Below are positions 10,452 through 19,886 of a stretch of DNA of 64,000 nt, in pieces. The stretch lies in NCBI GenBank assembly GCA_038087015.1, contig JASBNA010000028.1:482652-546651 (forward strand). The letters run 5' to 3'. How positions within the stretch are numbered: the stretch's first letter is position 1; the number at the start of each line of letters is the position of its first letter. This DNA comes from Cerrena zonata (lineage: Eukaryota; Basidiomycota; Agaricomycetes; Polyporales; Cerrenaceae). A model generated the notes under the pieces. That model had not been told where the DNA came from, searched no databases, and worked only from the letters and a program-made list of their open reading frames with translations. A program made the position numbers and the translations under genes.

Positions 10452-10691
10452 CCTTTGTCTTCTGCTTTATTCATATTCAAACTTCGCATATTTTTTTTTT
10501 TTGTATATATCAAATTTTCAATGTATAGTAAAATTTTGTATGGTTCATTTTGTATATCAAAACTTCGTAGTAGAAGCGCGTCTTAGTTTTTAAGGTTTTT
10601 TCGAGGTTCTGAAGTAATGAGATTTTTTTTTTTAAACAAACTTCATTAGAAGCTTGAAGACTCATTTGATAGTCCTGCTGGTTATAAGATT
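10452..10691. other. PSK 3' / SLD3 5' intergenic
   Basis: A 240-base tandem intergenic region, T-rich, with poly-T tracts at about 10491-10502 and 10623-10634. Nothing else was recognised. Confidence 0.5.
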
Positions 10692-13429
10692 ATGCTGCTG
10701 GGGGATCAAGTTCGTAAAGGAGACTTGGTTCTACCGTTTCTGTTTGAAGCTCGTCTCACAAATGCCAATAGCACGCGTCAATCGTATCCTCTTTCAATCA
10801 CTTTACTTCAAGTCCTAGAAAATATAGACATTACTAGCCTTCCTGATGACTTTTATAATCAAAGGGCTACCTTCAAACTTGAAAAGGATATAGAGGAGAT
10901 GAAGCTGAACCATTTCTACGTGAAAGTCAAAAACAGCTATCTGATAAAGACTGGGAAGTAGGACTTATGTATAAGATAATTGATCGATACTTTGGTCTAA
11001 TCACACTTCCAAAAGGTACCAAGTCTAAAGATATTGGATTACAGTTATCATGTCCCATGCTATCATTTAACAGTAGTGAAGAATATCTTGCTTATTGGAA
11101 AGCAGATCCAATACCTAAGAAGGGTGAGCAAATAACCAACTTTTCAATGAAACCGCCTACAATTCTCGATCAGCCCAAGCTACTTCATCAACCTGACTCT
11201 CCGATAACATTGACCTCTCCACAGTCGGAAAATGATCCAATGAAGTTTCTTTATGCAAGGTACTTTAGTATACTTTATTCTTTGAATACTCCACTAAGTT
11301 ACTTTCCGAAAACTTCCTTGGTAAGATTTAAAAATTTATGTGATAACGATGGACATAAAATTAAAGCAAATTTACAAAAACTTTATCTTACAATCAACGA
11401 ATTCGATCTCAGACATGAAGGCAGATTTGGCTTGTTGAAATCAGTTGATCGAGCCGAAGTATCTTCTTGCAATACTAAAGAGAGATATGAAACAGAAAGC
11501 CAACAAGAGTTTGTGAAAAAGAATCAAATACTGTCTTTACTTGTAAAAAACAGTGAAAGCCAGTTCAGCAAAGATGCTTCATCAGATACCGCCGAGGTGA
11601 ATTCTGGAAATGCTCCTATGACATTAGAGGAAAAGTTGAGTGCATTAACACTAGATCTTAAGGTTAGAGAAGCTCAACTTCAAATTTTGATCTCTTTGGA
11701 ACTCATTTCTCTTTTGGAGATTCAAGAAAATGTCTTTCTTGATCAAAATTTGAAACGTCAAGAGTCCGAGTTTGAGAAATCAAAGAAAGCTGTTAAACCA
11801 TCTCTCGTGAGGAAGAGAAAGAATAAGTCTTCGAAAAAGATCATGCCTACTTTCTTGGGTATGGGTATCAATGTTGATGAGCTGAAAGTTTTAATAAATG
11901 AGCCCTCCACAATAAAAATAGACGAATACTCCTTATTTTCCTCAATGACTACCCTTGTTGATAGAATGGGTATTTGGGATACTCTAGCTGGGGTAACAAC
12001 TTCTAAAAAGATGATAGCGCATTTGGGTTCGTTGCATATGTTCTAATACCTTATTTCAATAGGAAACTTCCATGGGTCATCAAATTCATAATCAATAAAT
12101 TCAAATCCCTGAACCCCAAACTTGTATCTAAAAAGGACAGGCGTTCTAAAAGCAGTAGTGGTTCAGAAGATAAAAAGAGTATCTAAGCCTGGCGTCCCTA
12201 TTGAAAAAGCAGATTCTTCATCGAATTCCAAAGATCGCTCATCAAGATTCCCTAAAAAACCTTTGGGGTCTCAGAGAGTGCCATTTCTTCACAAATCTTC
12301 ATCTTCCAGTCGATCAAATAGAGAGTCATCTCTCAGTGACGATTTGCTCCCAGCTTTTGCTTTGAAAAGATCTAAGTCTTCTCTTTCTACTAAGAATCTT
12401 GAGCGGCGACAAGTTGACATGTCGGTGAATTTGAAAGACGATTCTAAGATTGGTAAAAGCAAGTCATTGACTGAAAATGACAAGCTTAATCGCAATAAGA
12501 ATTTGGACTTCAATAAGCCTTCTATTTTTGGTGATGCTAGAAGAATTAAATCTACAGCTAGCTCACTCAAACCTGTGGGATCAACTACTCAAATCGAGGC
12601 CACCCCTGCAAAGAAGATGAATGGTAATACTATGACATCTCATGAAACCGTTATTACTGCCACGCCTTCAAAAGACAGAACTTTGAAGCATAACCAACTG
12701 ACACTCACTATCAGTCAAACGCCAACCATTGATCGTTCCTCGACTACTATAATACCTGTTTCCACTACAAAGCAACCATCTGTATCAGAAAGATTGATGG
12801 AGGTAAATTTGAAACCACCTTCCTACAATCAAGCAATTACCTCTTCACCTGTTCATGAAGGAAGTGAGGTCAAATCATCCCCAGTTACTGAAAAACGCCA
12901 TGAATTTACATTGCCAGATAATTCTCCTGTAACATATGGTATCACTTCTTCCCCAGTAATCGATTCGAGCGAAAGACTGAAACGCAAAAGGCCGGGTGAA
13001 CCAGTTAGTATAACCGAATCTCCGTTTTTCAATTCCACGTTAAATGGTTCACCGTTTTCCTCCAAAGGAAAAAGCTTATATAACGATTTGAATGCCGCAA
13101 GAGGTAATTCTGTGTTCAGAAGAGGTAACGTACGCAAAAGAATGAAATCCGATACCAAGATAGCATCTGTGAAACTCCAGAACGAAATAGGTAACGGTCA
13201 GGACACCGACGATGACGAAGAAGTCACTAAAAACGCCAATGAAAAAAATTCACATTTACAGCTTCATCTCCATAATGGGCACGATAATGGTGCGGAGGAA
13301 CAACAGGTCAACTCACCAAAGTTAGATGATGATTCTGACTCTGACTTTGAAAGATTAACAAAAGCATCAGGACTGAAATCTATCAAGACATACAGCAAAT
13401 CCAGGCCATCTATACTGACTCATCCTTAA
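10692..13429 (+). CDS. SLD3: SLD3, replication initiation factor, with three single-base frame shifts
   Basis: Four frame segments read as one Sld3-like protein of about 910 residues. The Sld3 central domain is recognisable by KVREAQLQILISLELISLL near 11660-11720, then FLGMGINVDELKVLI. The frame is lost three times: near 10929-10933 (five A; one base missing), near 12025-12033 (one base missing, after which AYVLIPYFNRKLPWVIKF continues) and near 12160-12170 (one extra A). Each time the continuation fits. Sld3 with Sld7 recruits Cdc45 to the loaded Mcm2-7 helicase and, once CDK-phosphorylated, binds Dpb11. The C-terminal tail carries repeated SPV sites (12840-12970) suited to CDK. No GTATGT/TACTAAC signals surround the breaks, so introns do not explain them. 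Because SLD3 is essential in yeast, assembly error is likelier than a pseudogene. Confidence 0.8.
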
Positions 13430-13579
13430 CGAATTCCTTTACGATTTAATGATTTAAATGTATTATAGCATAGAAACTTTTCGATTATTCTTCTTTATAT
13501 TTTCTTTTTTGCATTTATTGTTATACATGATAATTAATATACAATTTATTAAGAATACATAGGCAGTAAAGCTAGTATA

Positions 13580-15076
13580 TCAAATACTTAATTCACCGAA
13601 AAAGATACCTCTTGTGATGTCTTTTGCATCTTCTTGAGCTAAAATTAGATCTGCAATTGTTGAACCAACTTTATCATTTAACTTTTCTTTAACTTCATCC
13701 GATAATGCAGAAGCAGAATCTACCTCCATGTCATCTTTCGATAATTTTTCTTCAACTTTTGTTTTTCTTAAAGTATCCAATGTGGTATTTAATAAGATAT
13801 CCTTTTCGTAATCGGATTTATTTCCTTCAAGTATTACCAGTTTGCACCACATCTTCAAATTACCAACGAGGACCAAGTTTATGACTTCGGAACCCATATT
13901 TTTCAAGCCTAGTAAAGACCCATAATGAGTACCTGTTGGTTTAGAAGGGTCTAACAAAGCTCTCAATAAAGTTCTAGTTACTCTTGGCCTAAGGGTTGAG
14001 TATGAGTTACCGTAAACTTTAATAACATGCTCTAGCAAAATTGCAGCAAATCCTCGAAGTGTTATTTGAGCCTCAAAGGCTTGCTGGGATTGAGAGTCTG
14101 AAAGATCTTTGATTGGAGGACCAATTCTTTTGGCAAGTAATAACGTAAGTATACAAGGCATCAAAGCATGGACATAAGGATCGAGGAAAATTGTTTTATT
14201 ATCTGCCAAAGCAGAAATGACTTCAAGCATAGTTGTCAAGATATGAATATTCGATAATTGATTAGTGATTTGTTCAGAAACAAATTGAATAAAGTAAGGA
14301 ACTAATTGATGAAGACCCGGATCGTTGGTTAAGGAGGTGATAGCGGCATGTTTTAAAGTCTCCTTTTCAGGTTCAGTTGAAACTAATACTTCAACAACTT
14401 TATCGAAATATAATTTCAATTCCTTTGACAATACATGTTTAACCAAAGGTTTAATGTCAGTTTCTTTATCGTTAGTGGCAGATTTCTTACCCTTCAGGCT
14501 AACTGAAGTATCTTTTGCATCAGATGCACCGGAAGCACCAGTATTGCTCAATATATCATTTCCAAGAATAGATGAGGTGGCACCTCTTATTATAGGTGGC
14601 AAGTTTTTAATTTCCGAAGGAAGAGGATTTTGAGGAATCATTGGTTGAACTCCTTCGATAGCTAACCAATGAGCAGTGAAAGTAGTTTGTCTTGGAACCT
14701 TTGGCAATTCTTGATTGATAAGTTTTTCAAATTCAACTTCGTGGTCGTCAATATAGTACAATGTTTGGCCACCAGCACCAACTAAGGCCTCTTTAAAAGC
14801 CAATGGTTGAGAATTGTCGTATCCATATAACGGTTCGATGTTAAGAACACTTAACGCGTGGTTTATATCATCTGTCATTAACAACTTACGTTTGGAATGT
14901 CTCATGAACTTGATTGCCGTTTCCAATATTTCATGAATACGATATTCGACATCCATTGCAAGATTTTTGGCAGCATCTTCTGGAACATTTATCCCTAAAG
15001 ACTCGGCAGCGTCCTTGACGGTATCATGGGGAGACCATAACGTATGAGAAAGAGGCACTTTTGACCAGGAGTCCAT
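13580..15076 (-). CDS. TAF6: TAF6, TFIID/SAGA histone-fold subunit
   Basis: 498 residues starting at the ATG 15074-15076. The N-terminal histone fold (residues 5-70; DTVKDAAESLGI ... AMDVEYRIHEILETAIKFMRHSKRK) pairs with Taf9 in TFIID and SAGA. The C-terminal half (about 200-410) is the HEAT-repeat domain with the family segments LVPYFIQFVSEQ and TRTLLRALLDPSKP. Length agrees with yeast Taf6 (516 aa). It converges on SLD3. TAF12 lies 19 kb away in this window, a coincidence of gene order rather than a cluster. Confidence 0.95.
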   Translation of the reverse strand: MDSWSKVPLSHTLWSPHDTVKDAAESLGINVPEDAAKNLAMDVEYRIHEILETAIKFMRHSKRKLLMTDDINHALSVLNIEPLYGYDNSQPLAFKEALVGAGGQTLYYIDDHEVEFEKLINQELPKVPRQTTFTAHWLAIEGVQPMIPQNPLPSEIKNLPPIIRGATSSILGNDILSNTGASGASDAKDTSVSLKGKKSATNDKETDIKPLVKHVLSKELKLYFDKVVEVLVSTEPEKETLKHAAITSLTNDPGLHQLVPYFIQFVSEQITNQLSNIHILTTMLEVISALADNKTIFLDPYVHALMPCILTLLLAKRIGPPIKDLSDSQSQQAFEAQITLRGFAAILLEHVIKVYGNSYSTLRPRVTRTLLRALLDPSKPTGTHYGSLLGLKNMGSEVINLVLVGNLKMWCKLVILEGNKSDYEKDILLNTTLDTLRKTKVEEKLSKDDMEVDSASALSDEVKEKLNDKVGSTIADLILAQEDAKDITRGIFFGELSI

Positions 15077-15407
15077 CTTGAGCAGTGTTCAGTCGTCAGT
15101 AGTCTTTGATGGATGGTTGAAAGAGCTTTGGTATTGAGTATGGAGAATTTATTTTGTTTTTTTTTTTCGAGTTGAAGTTTTTCATTTTTGAACTTCAAAC
15201 TGAGTAACGTACTAAAGTTCATTAGATGTCCAGGTATATGGGACTGATGTTCTTACAGTAATGCTATATAACTGGAATGGTATGGCCATACTACATAAAT
15301 GGAATGGTATGACTATATATGCTATATATGACATGGTATGGCTACATATGGCTATATAAATACTGAGTCGTAAATCTGAGTCGTAAATCGTAGACAAACA
15401 TGGAATA
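15077..15407. repeat. TAF6 upstream spacer with imperfect AT-rich repeats
   Basis: From about 15268 to 15395 the spacer is built of loosely repeated units: GGAATGGTATG appears twice (15272 and 15300 areas), TGGCTA/CTATATAT words recur, and GAGTCGTAAATC is duplicated near 15365-15388. This looks like slipped-strand expansion. No gene was recognised. Confidence 0.5.
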
Positions 15408-16142
15408 CTAATGATCAGATCCTTGGAGTTGTAGGACTAGCTCATGATTGAGTTCTAATAGTCTTTTATTTTCGTTATCCAAAAACTCTACTCTCTTCGC
15501 CTTCTTTTCTAGTTCTTCCTGGTATCTTTTCAATTTTTCGAGTTCCAGTTTCTCTTTAAGTTGATCTAATTGATTTTTGGAGTCCGAGTAGCTTCTAGTT
15601 TTGGTTCTTTCGTCCAGTGGAGTGGGTTCATTGATGGAATGTTGTAAATGGCGGTATTCTTTCTCTAATCTCTCTTTACTGAGTTGAGCCATAATTTCAA
15701 TTCCAGCACTATCTAAATAAAACAATTCACATAAGATTTGATCACATTTATCCTTGTAAGTGCCTCTTATTGGGAAATACAGGGTTTCATATAAAGGATC
15801 CCGATTATTGCAAACTCTGGGAGTCGAATATACCCCGGCACTACTATTAACATACCGTATATTTCCAACAAACTTCTTCATCAAGTCATCATAGATTCCT
15901 TTAATGAAACCCCCATTCAAAGTCGGCATCTCGTCCTGGTGGTCGGTGCCAACCGAAAGATCAAAATTACGATTATTCAACTTTATAGCTATCATCTCCC
16001 ACGAATCTTGTTGAGCCGATTCTGAAGGCTGTAAATGCGGCAAATGCCAGAGCACCAACTCCAATAATGGACCCTTGATAGAGTCACGTATTCTCTTCTG
16101 TTCTTCTTTGTAGTAAGAGTTTTTAGATAATCCAAACACCAT
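15408..16142 (-). CDS. Unrecognised protein with C-terminal coiled coil
   Basis: 244 residues from the ATG at 16140-16142. I do not recognise the family. The N-terminal two thirds look globular, with SWEMIAIKLNNRNF near residue 47 and VGNIRYVNSS near 92. Residues about 150-240 are rich in Glu/Lys/Leu heptads (LKEKLELEKLKRYQEELEKK) and predict a coiled coil. No signal peptide or membrane segment is seen. The uninterrupted frame, the ATG and the ordered composition argue that it is a real gene. A distant resemblance of the SWEMIAIKLNN stretch to DUP/COS proteins is too weak to name it. Confidence 0.75.
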   Translation of the reverse strand: MVFGLSKNSYYKEEQKRIRDSIKGPLLELVLWHLPHLQPSESAQQDSWEMIAIKLNNRNFDLSVGTDHQDEMPTLNGGFIKGIYDDLMKKFVGNIRYVNSSAGVYSTPRVCNNRDPLYETLYFPIRGTYKDKCDQILCELFYLDSAGIEIMAQLSKERLEKEYRHLQHSINEPTPLDERTKTRSYSDSKNQLDQLKEKLELEKLKRYQEELEKKAKRVEFLDNENKRLLELNHELVLQLQGSDH

Positions 16143-16280
16143 GATTGTATAAGAAAGTAAGTAGTTGGTTTTGTTTGAAAAACTCGTTTGAATTTATGTG
16201 CTCAAAAAGTCATCCGTCTAACTTTTCTACATCAAGAGTTACAAGGAATGCAATTGATATGTTATAGATCTATATAGCCC

Positions 16281-16649
16281 TCACGATAGTCCCTTTTCAG
16301 CCTTGGACATCTTAGCCATTGATTTCAATTTGGCTTCACTCTCTTTACGTTGGGTTTGTTGTTTGTTGAAACGAAGCTCGGCTGCCTTTGCTGCTGCTTC
16401 TCTGGTACTGGCAGATTCGGTCGCTGAGCCTTCGGATACTGCTCTGGGCTTGTTTGTCTTGTTATCGTCTCCAAGTTTTCGACCGGGGTTGTTCGTAGGT
16501 GGTGTAGGTTTGTAAGTTTGTTTTTCATTCAAGTTAGGCTCTTGTTTGGTTCCAAGTCTGTTTTCACTGGTGGCAAGCCTCGACTTACCGCTTGTTCTTT
16601 TGCTTGAAGGAACCTCCGTATCCTTTGGTTTCGAGAAACAAGCTCCCAT
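16281..16649 (-). CDS. Small N-myristoylated peripheral protein, YGL108C-like
   Basis: The frame extends to a more upstream ATG at 16667, but the inner ATG at 16647-16649 gives MGACFSKPKD, a textbook N-myristoylation start with a neighbouring cysteine for palmitoylation. That start is preferred (122 residues). The middle is disordered and Pro/Thr-rich. The C-terminus, EAAAKAAELRFNKQQ ... MSKAEKGL, resembles the Ala/Glu/Lys tail of S. cerevisiae YGL108C, a cell-periphery protein of unknown function. The acylation is inferred from the motif and the homology is tentative. Confidence 0.7.
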   Translation of the reverse strand: MGACFSKPKDTEVPSSKRTSGKSRLATSENRLGTKQEPNLNEKQTYKPTPPTNNPGRKLGDDNKTNKPRAVSEGSATESASTREAAAKAAELRFNKQQTQRKESEAKLKSMAKMSKAEKGLS

Positions 16650-16908
16650 TGTATAGCGAATTCCCAATCTGTTATCAACCTCCTTTCAAGGGTGTTACTT
16701 CGTTTTTTCGTCTATTGCACCAAAAAAAAAAGAACAAAAAAAAAGGTAATATAAAGAGATCACGAGATCCACAAACTACTGGCAAGATTGACATTATTTA
16801 AGCATTAATTATAAACTATTAAGAGGTAATTATATAAGATCATTAAGCAATTTAAATATTTACAAGATAAAACCATAAGAACGTGTCACTTCATTAAATT
16901 TTTGTAGA

Positions 16909-18801
16909 TCAAATATCCATAAAAGGACGAGAGTCTTTTTTGAAATCAATGTTTCTTCTTAAATTAACAAATTGAGGAACAGTTATTTGAACGTTTGAAT
17001 TGAAATGAGGATTTTCTTCCATGCTCAATCTCTTGATGCTGTCGAAATGTTCAATTTTCTTAGACCAATGAGTTAAAAATCTGGTTAATGTTCTTGAATC
17101 TTGAATGTAATCTTTATAAGCATTAAGAACGTTAAGATAGAAATCCTTACGGTCATTTGAGTATTGACTCAAGATGGTAGCATCACGCAAAGCGGCCCAG
17201 TCCGCAATGGGAATATAAGTGAAACCAGATTGATCTAAATGGGCCAAACTTTGATTCCATTTGTGTAAAATCTCTTCTTCGGTATAATCCTTAATTTCAC
17301 CAGTTTTTTTCAAAGAAATACGATAAGAGACTGGAGTACGTTCAACGTTATAAATTGAATAATTTTGAATTAATTGTTCCAAAACAATTTTTTCACCCCA
17401 AGAATAGTTACTAATGATTGTATTTAAGAAAAATTCATCAACTGGTTTAATATCAGCATAGATAGAAATGATATATTTCAATTTTTCAAAAGATTCTGCG
17501 TTTAAAGTTGGATAAGTCTTGAAGAAAATCGTGAATAAAGTATTATTCAAAATTGAATAACGAGAATTTAAAACATGACTATTCTTTTCAGTATTATAAT
17601 GGGCAATAGTAGAACTCCAAAAATATAAGATATTATCAATTGGTTCACTTAAATCATAACAATTCTTCAATAAAGATTCCACGTGAGGAACTTTCAAGCG
17701 AACTCTATAAGGTAAATCATGAGAAACAACTTTATCAAAGAAATGTTTTGCAATTTTAATATCTTTACAAGAACCAATGAAGCATAAGTGCAAATCACTT
17801 AAGGCACCCAAAATCTTCACAGTGTCATTATTTTTCTGTTCATATAACTTCAATAAAGCTTCTAAAGCATCTAAACCTTTTGAGTAATCTCCGGCGGTGA
17901 TGGCGATTTTACCAATTGACGATAATAATTCATGACCAACGTAACGTCTTGAATTAGCACATTGAGAGTATATTTCTAAAACTTCTTCATAAGTGAAACG
18001 TCCCGAGTCATAAGCAACTGGTAAAATGATTGCCAAAATTCTTGGTTCCAAGTATAAGTTACCAACATTTTTATCTAAAGCACCTTGTTCCCATAAGTTG
18101 GTCATTTCTGGATAAACACGTAACTGAGATAAAGCATAAAAGGCAAATTGTAAAGTACGTGCTTGTAAAATCGAATTAAATTCTCCATTTAAAATATAGT
18201 CAGCGAATTTTAAAACCCCGGCTTTTAATAAAACTTCATCGTTCAAATTTTCACTATTATATTGATCACTATCTCTATTTTTCATTCCGGATAATCTACT
18301 GGTTCTATTATGAAAGATTGAAAAACTTAAAATTTGTGAATAACGAAATAAATCCATTGATGAGAAGGATTTTCTCAAAGTGGAATCTTCTAAGGAATCA
18401 ATAAGTTGGGTCATGATTGGAATGAACTTGGCCAGTGGGTTGTTGTCCTTCCTGTTTCTAAACTCATTGGCACGACGAAGATTATCTTGGAATTTTTTCA
18501 ACTTATAACCAGCATCGGCATTGGAACTTGGAGAGTCATACATTAAATGTTCATCGAGTCTTGGAGTGTAAACATTAGTATACCCCATACCACCAGCATT
18601 GTTTGCCGTGGTCGAAGCAGAGTTGGACCTGGTGAACATCGGAGTAGCGGCTGGGTAGCCTGGCATGCCACCAACATTATTATTGGCTTGAAGAGCATTG
18701 GATGTCGAGGGCAAGCTCAAGGTCCCCTTATTACTTCTGACTTTCAGCAACAACACCGGCCTGAAAGTCAGCTGGGCGTTGGAAGATATGATTCTGAACA
18801 T
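16909..18801 (-). CDS. RMD9: RMD9-type mitochondrial mRNA-stability factor
   Basis: 630 residues, near the length of yeast Rmd9 (646 aa), from the ATG at 18799-18801. An N-terminal basic, Ser-rich leader suits mitochondrial import. The body has the helical PPR-like repeats of the Rmd9/YBR238C family, with segments such as RNRKDNNPLAKFIPIMTQLI, FSIFHNRTSRLSGMKNR and GHELLSSIGKIAITAGDYSKG. In S. cerevisiae Rmd9 binds the 3' dodecamer element of mitochondrial mRNAs and protects them. Pre-duplication yeasts have one copy of this pair, so RMD9 is used here. The frame is intact. Confidence 0.85.
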   Translation of the reverse strand: MFRIISSNAQLTFRPVLLLKVRSNKGTLSLPSTSNALQANNNVGGMPGYPAATPMFTRSNSASTTANNAGGMGYTNVYTPRLDEHLMYDSPSSNADAGYKLKKFQDNLRRANEFRNRKDNNPLAKFIPIMTQLIDSLEDSTLRKSFSSMDLFRYSQILSFSIFHNRTSRLSGMKNRDSDQYNSENLNDEVLLKAGVLKFADYILNGEFNSILQARTLQFAFYALSQLRVYPEMTNLWEQGALDKNVGNLYLEPRILAIILPVAYDSGRFTYEEVLEIYSQCANSRRYVGHELLSSIGKIAITAGDYSKGLDALEALLKLYEQKNNDTVKILGALSDLHLCFIGSCKDIKIAKHFFDKVVSHDLPYRVRLKVPHVESLLKNCYDLSEPIDNILYFWSSTIAHYNTEKNSHVLNSRYSILNNTLFTIFFKTYPTLNAESFEKLKYIISIYADIKPVDEFFLNTIISNYSWGEKIVLEQLIQNYSIYNVERTPVSYRISLKKTGEIKDYTEEEILHKWNQSLAHLDQSGFTYIPIADWAALRDATILSQYSNDRKDFYLNVLNAYKDYIQDSRTLTRFLTHWSKKIEHFDSIKRLSMEENPHFNSNVQITVPQFVNLRRNIDFKKDSRPFMDI

Positions 18802-19886
18802 GTTGCAGTTAATACTAGCGTCTTCTTAGTACTGGAGAAGTAGTAGTTGCCTTTGGCTCGAAAATTTTTCGGTGAGTTTTAAATGACTTTTCGCACACAA
18901 ATCTCAGGTGATGAAGTAACAAGATTAAAGTATCACCAGGTATAGTATTCCTGTTTGGCCAGTAGGTGAGGTATTGGTGTATCGAGTATATCAAGTCGAG
19001 TATGTCAAGTCGAGTATGTCAAGTCGAGTGTATCAAGCTTATAGAAGTTGGAGTATAGACAGCATTTGTAGATTATTTATACAACTGTACTAAATCAGAT
19101 GGAGTAAACCGATGAAAACCACACCATATTTCCGTTGGCTGAAATACGTTGGCTAAAAGTGGCTACGTTAACTAAAAGTGGCTACGTTGGCTAGAGTTGA
19201 CCCAACTTGGCTGTTAGATAGGTGAAATGTGAAATTGTTGCAAACATTCTGTTTGTAATTGTCATTTTTAGAACAAATGATGGAACCTTTCTATGCGCTT
19301 AAGACGTCAGATGACTACTTGGTCCAGATCTTTTCGTATAAGTGGTAAGATGATTGTCCCCTGGTTGCACGTCATTAAGCTTTCATCTGGTGTTATTATT
19401 GGGTTTTGGGTAATCGTTCAACAATTAGCTGGAAGGGATTCTGTGGAAGTCTACTCCGAGCGTCGGTTATGGCCAGCTGATAAGATAACACAACTGCATG
19501 GTTCAATTCGTCTCCTATGGATTATCCATAGATAAACTTCTTTTGGCAAGGCCAACATTGTGATCAAGGCTGTATCAAAGAAGTAGCACCATTTTTGTTT
19601 TTATTTTTAAATGGTCCCTATTTCTCCTATCCTTTATGGGTCCTCGTACCCTCCGCTAGCGACTTCTGCCCTTCTCTGTCGTATGCTTAATGGCATTTGT
19701 AGGTTGTAGAGGAAAGTTTGATGATATTTCGAAATTTTTCGTACAATTTTTGAGATGAGAATGTGATTTTTTAGATTGAGATGACTTCTTTTTGAATTAA
19801 CTACAACAGAAGCGGCAACAACAATTGATAGAAAAGGTTTAGTATTTCGAAGATCACTATTTTAAAAACGTCAGCACTAACCAAAT
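18802..19886. other. Divergent intergenic region RMD9 / PRP5
   Basis: A 1085-base divergent region. Short direct repeats are visible: a 14-base unit containing CAAGTCGAGTATGT, about three to four copies between 18983 and 19037, and GGCTAAAAGTGGCTACGTT-type units repeated near 19148-19195. A small ATG-initiated frame at 19293-19535 has no protein-like features and is not called. The PRP5-proximal part has TTTCGAAATTTTTCG near 19727-19741 and GAGATGAGA near 19753, similar to the RRPE/PAC elements of growth genes (inference). Confidence 0.5.

Noticed and set aside
10692..13429. Introns explaining the SLD3 breaks
   Set aside because: No GTATGT or TACTAAC signals at the breaks; the protein continues with no missing residues, as expected for single-base indels.
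19293..19535. 80-codon frame between RMD9 and PRP5
   Set aside because: Has an ATG but low-complexity composition and no recognisable family.
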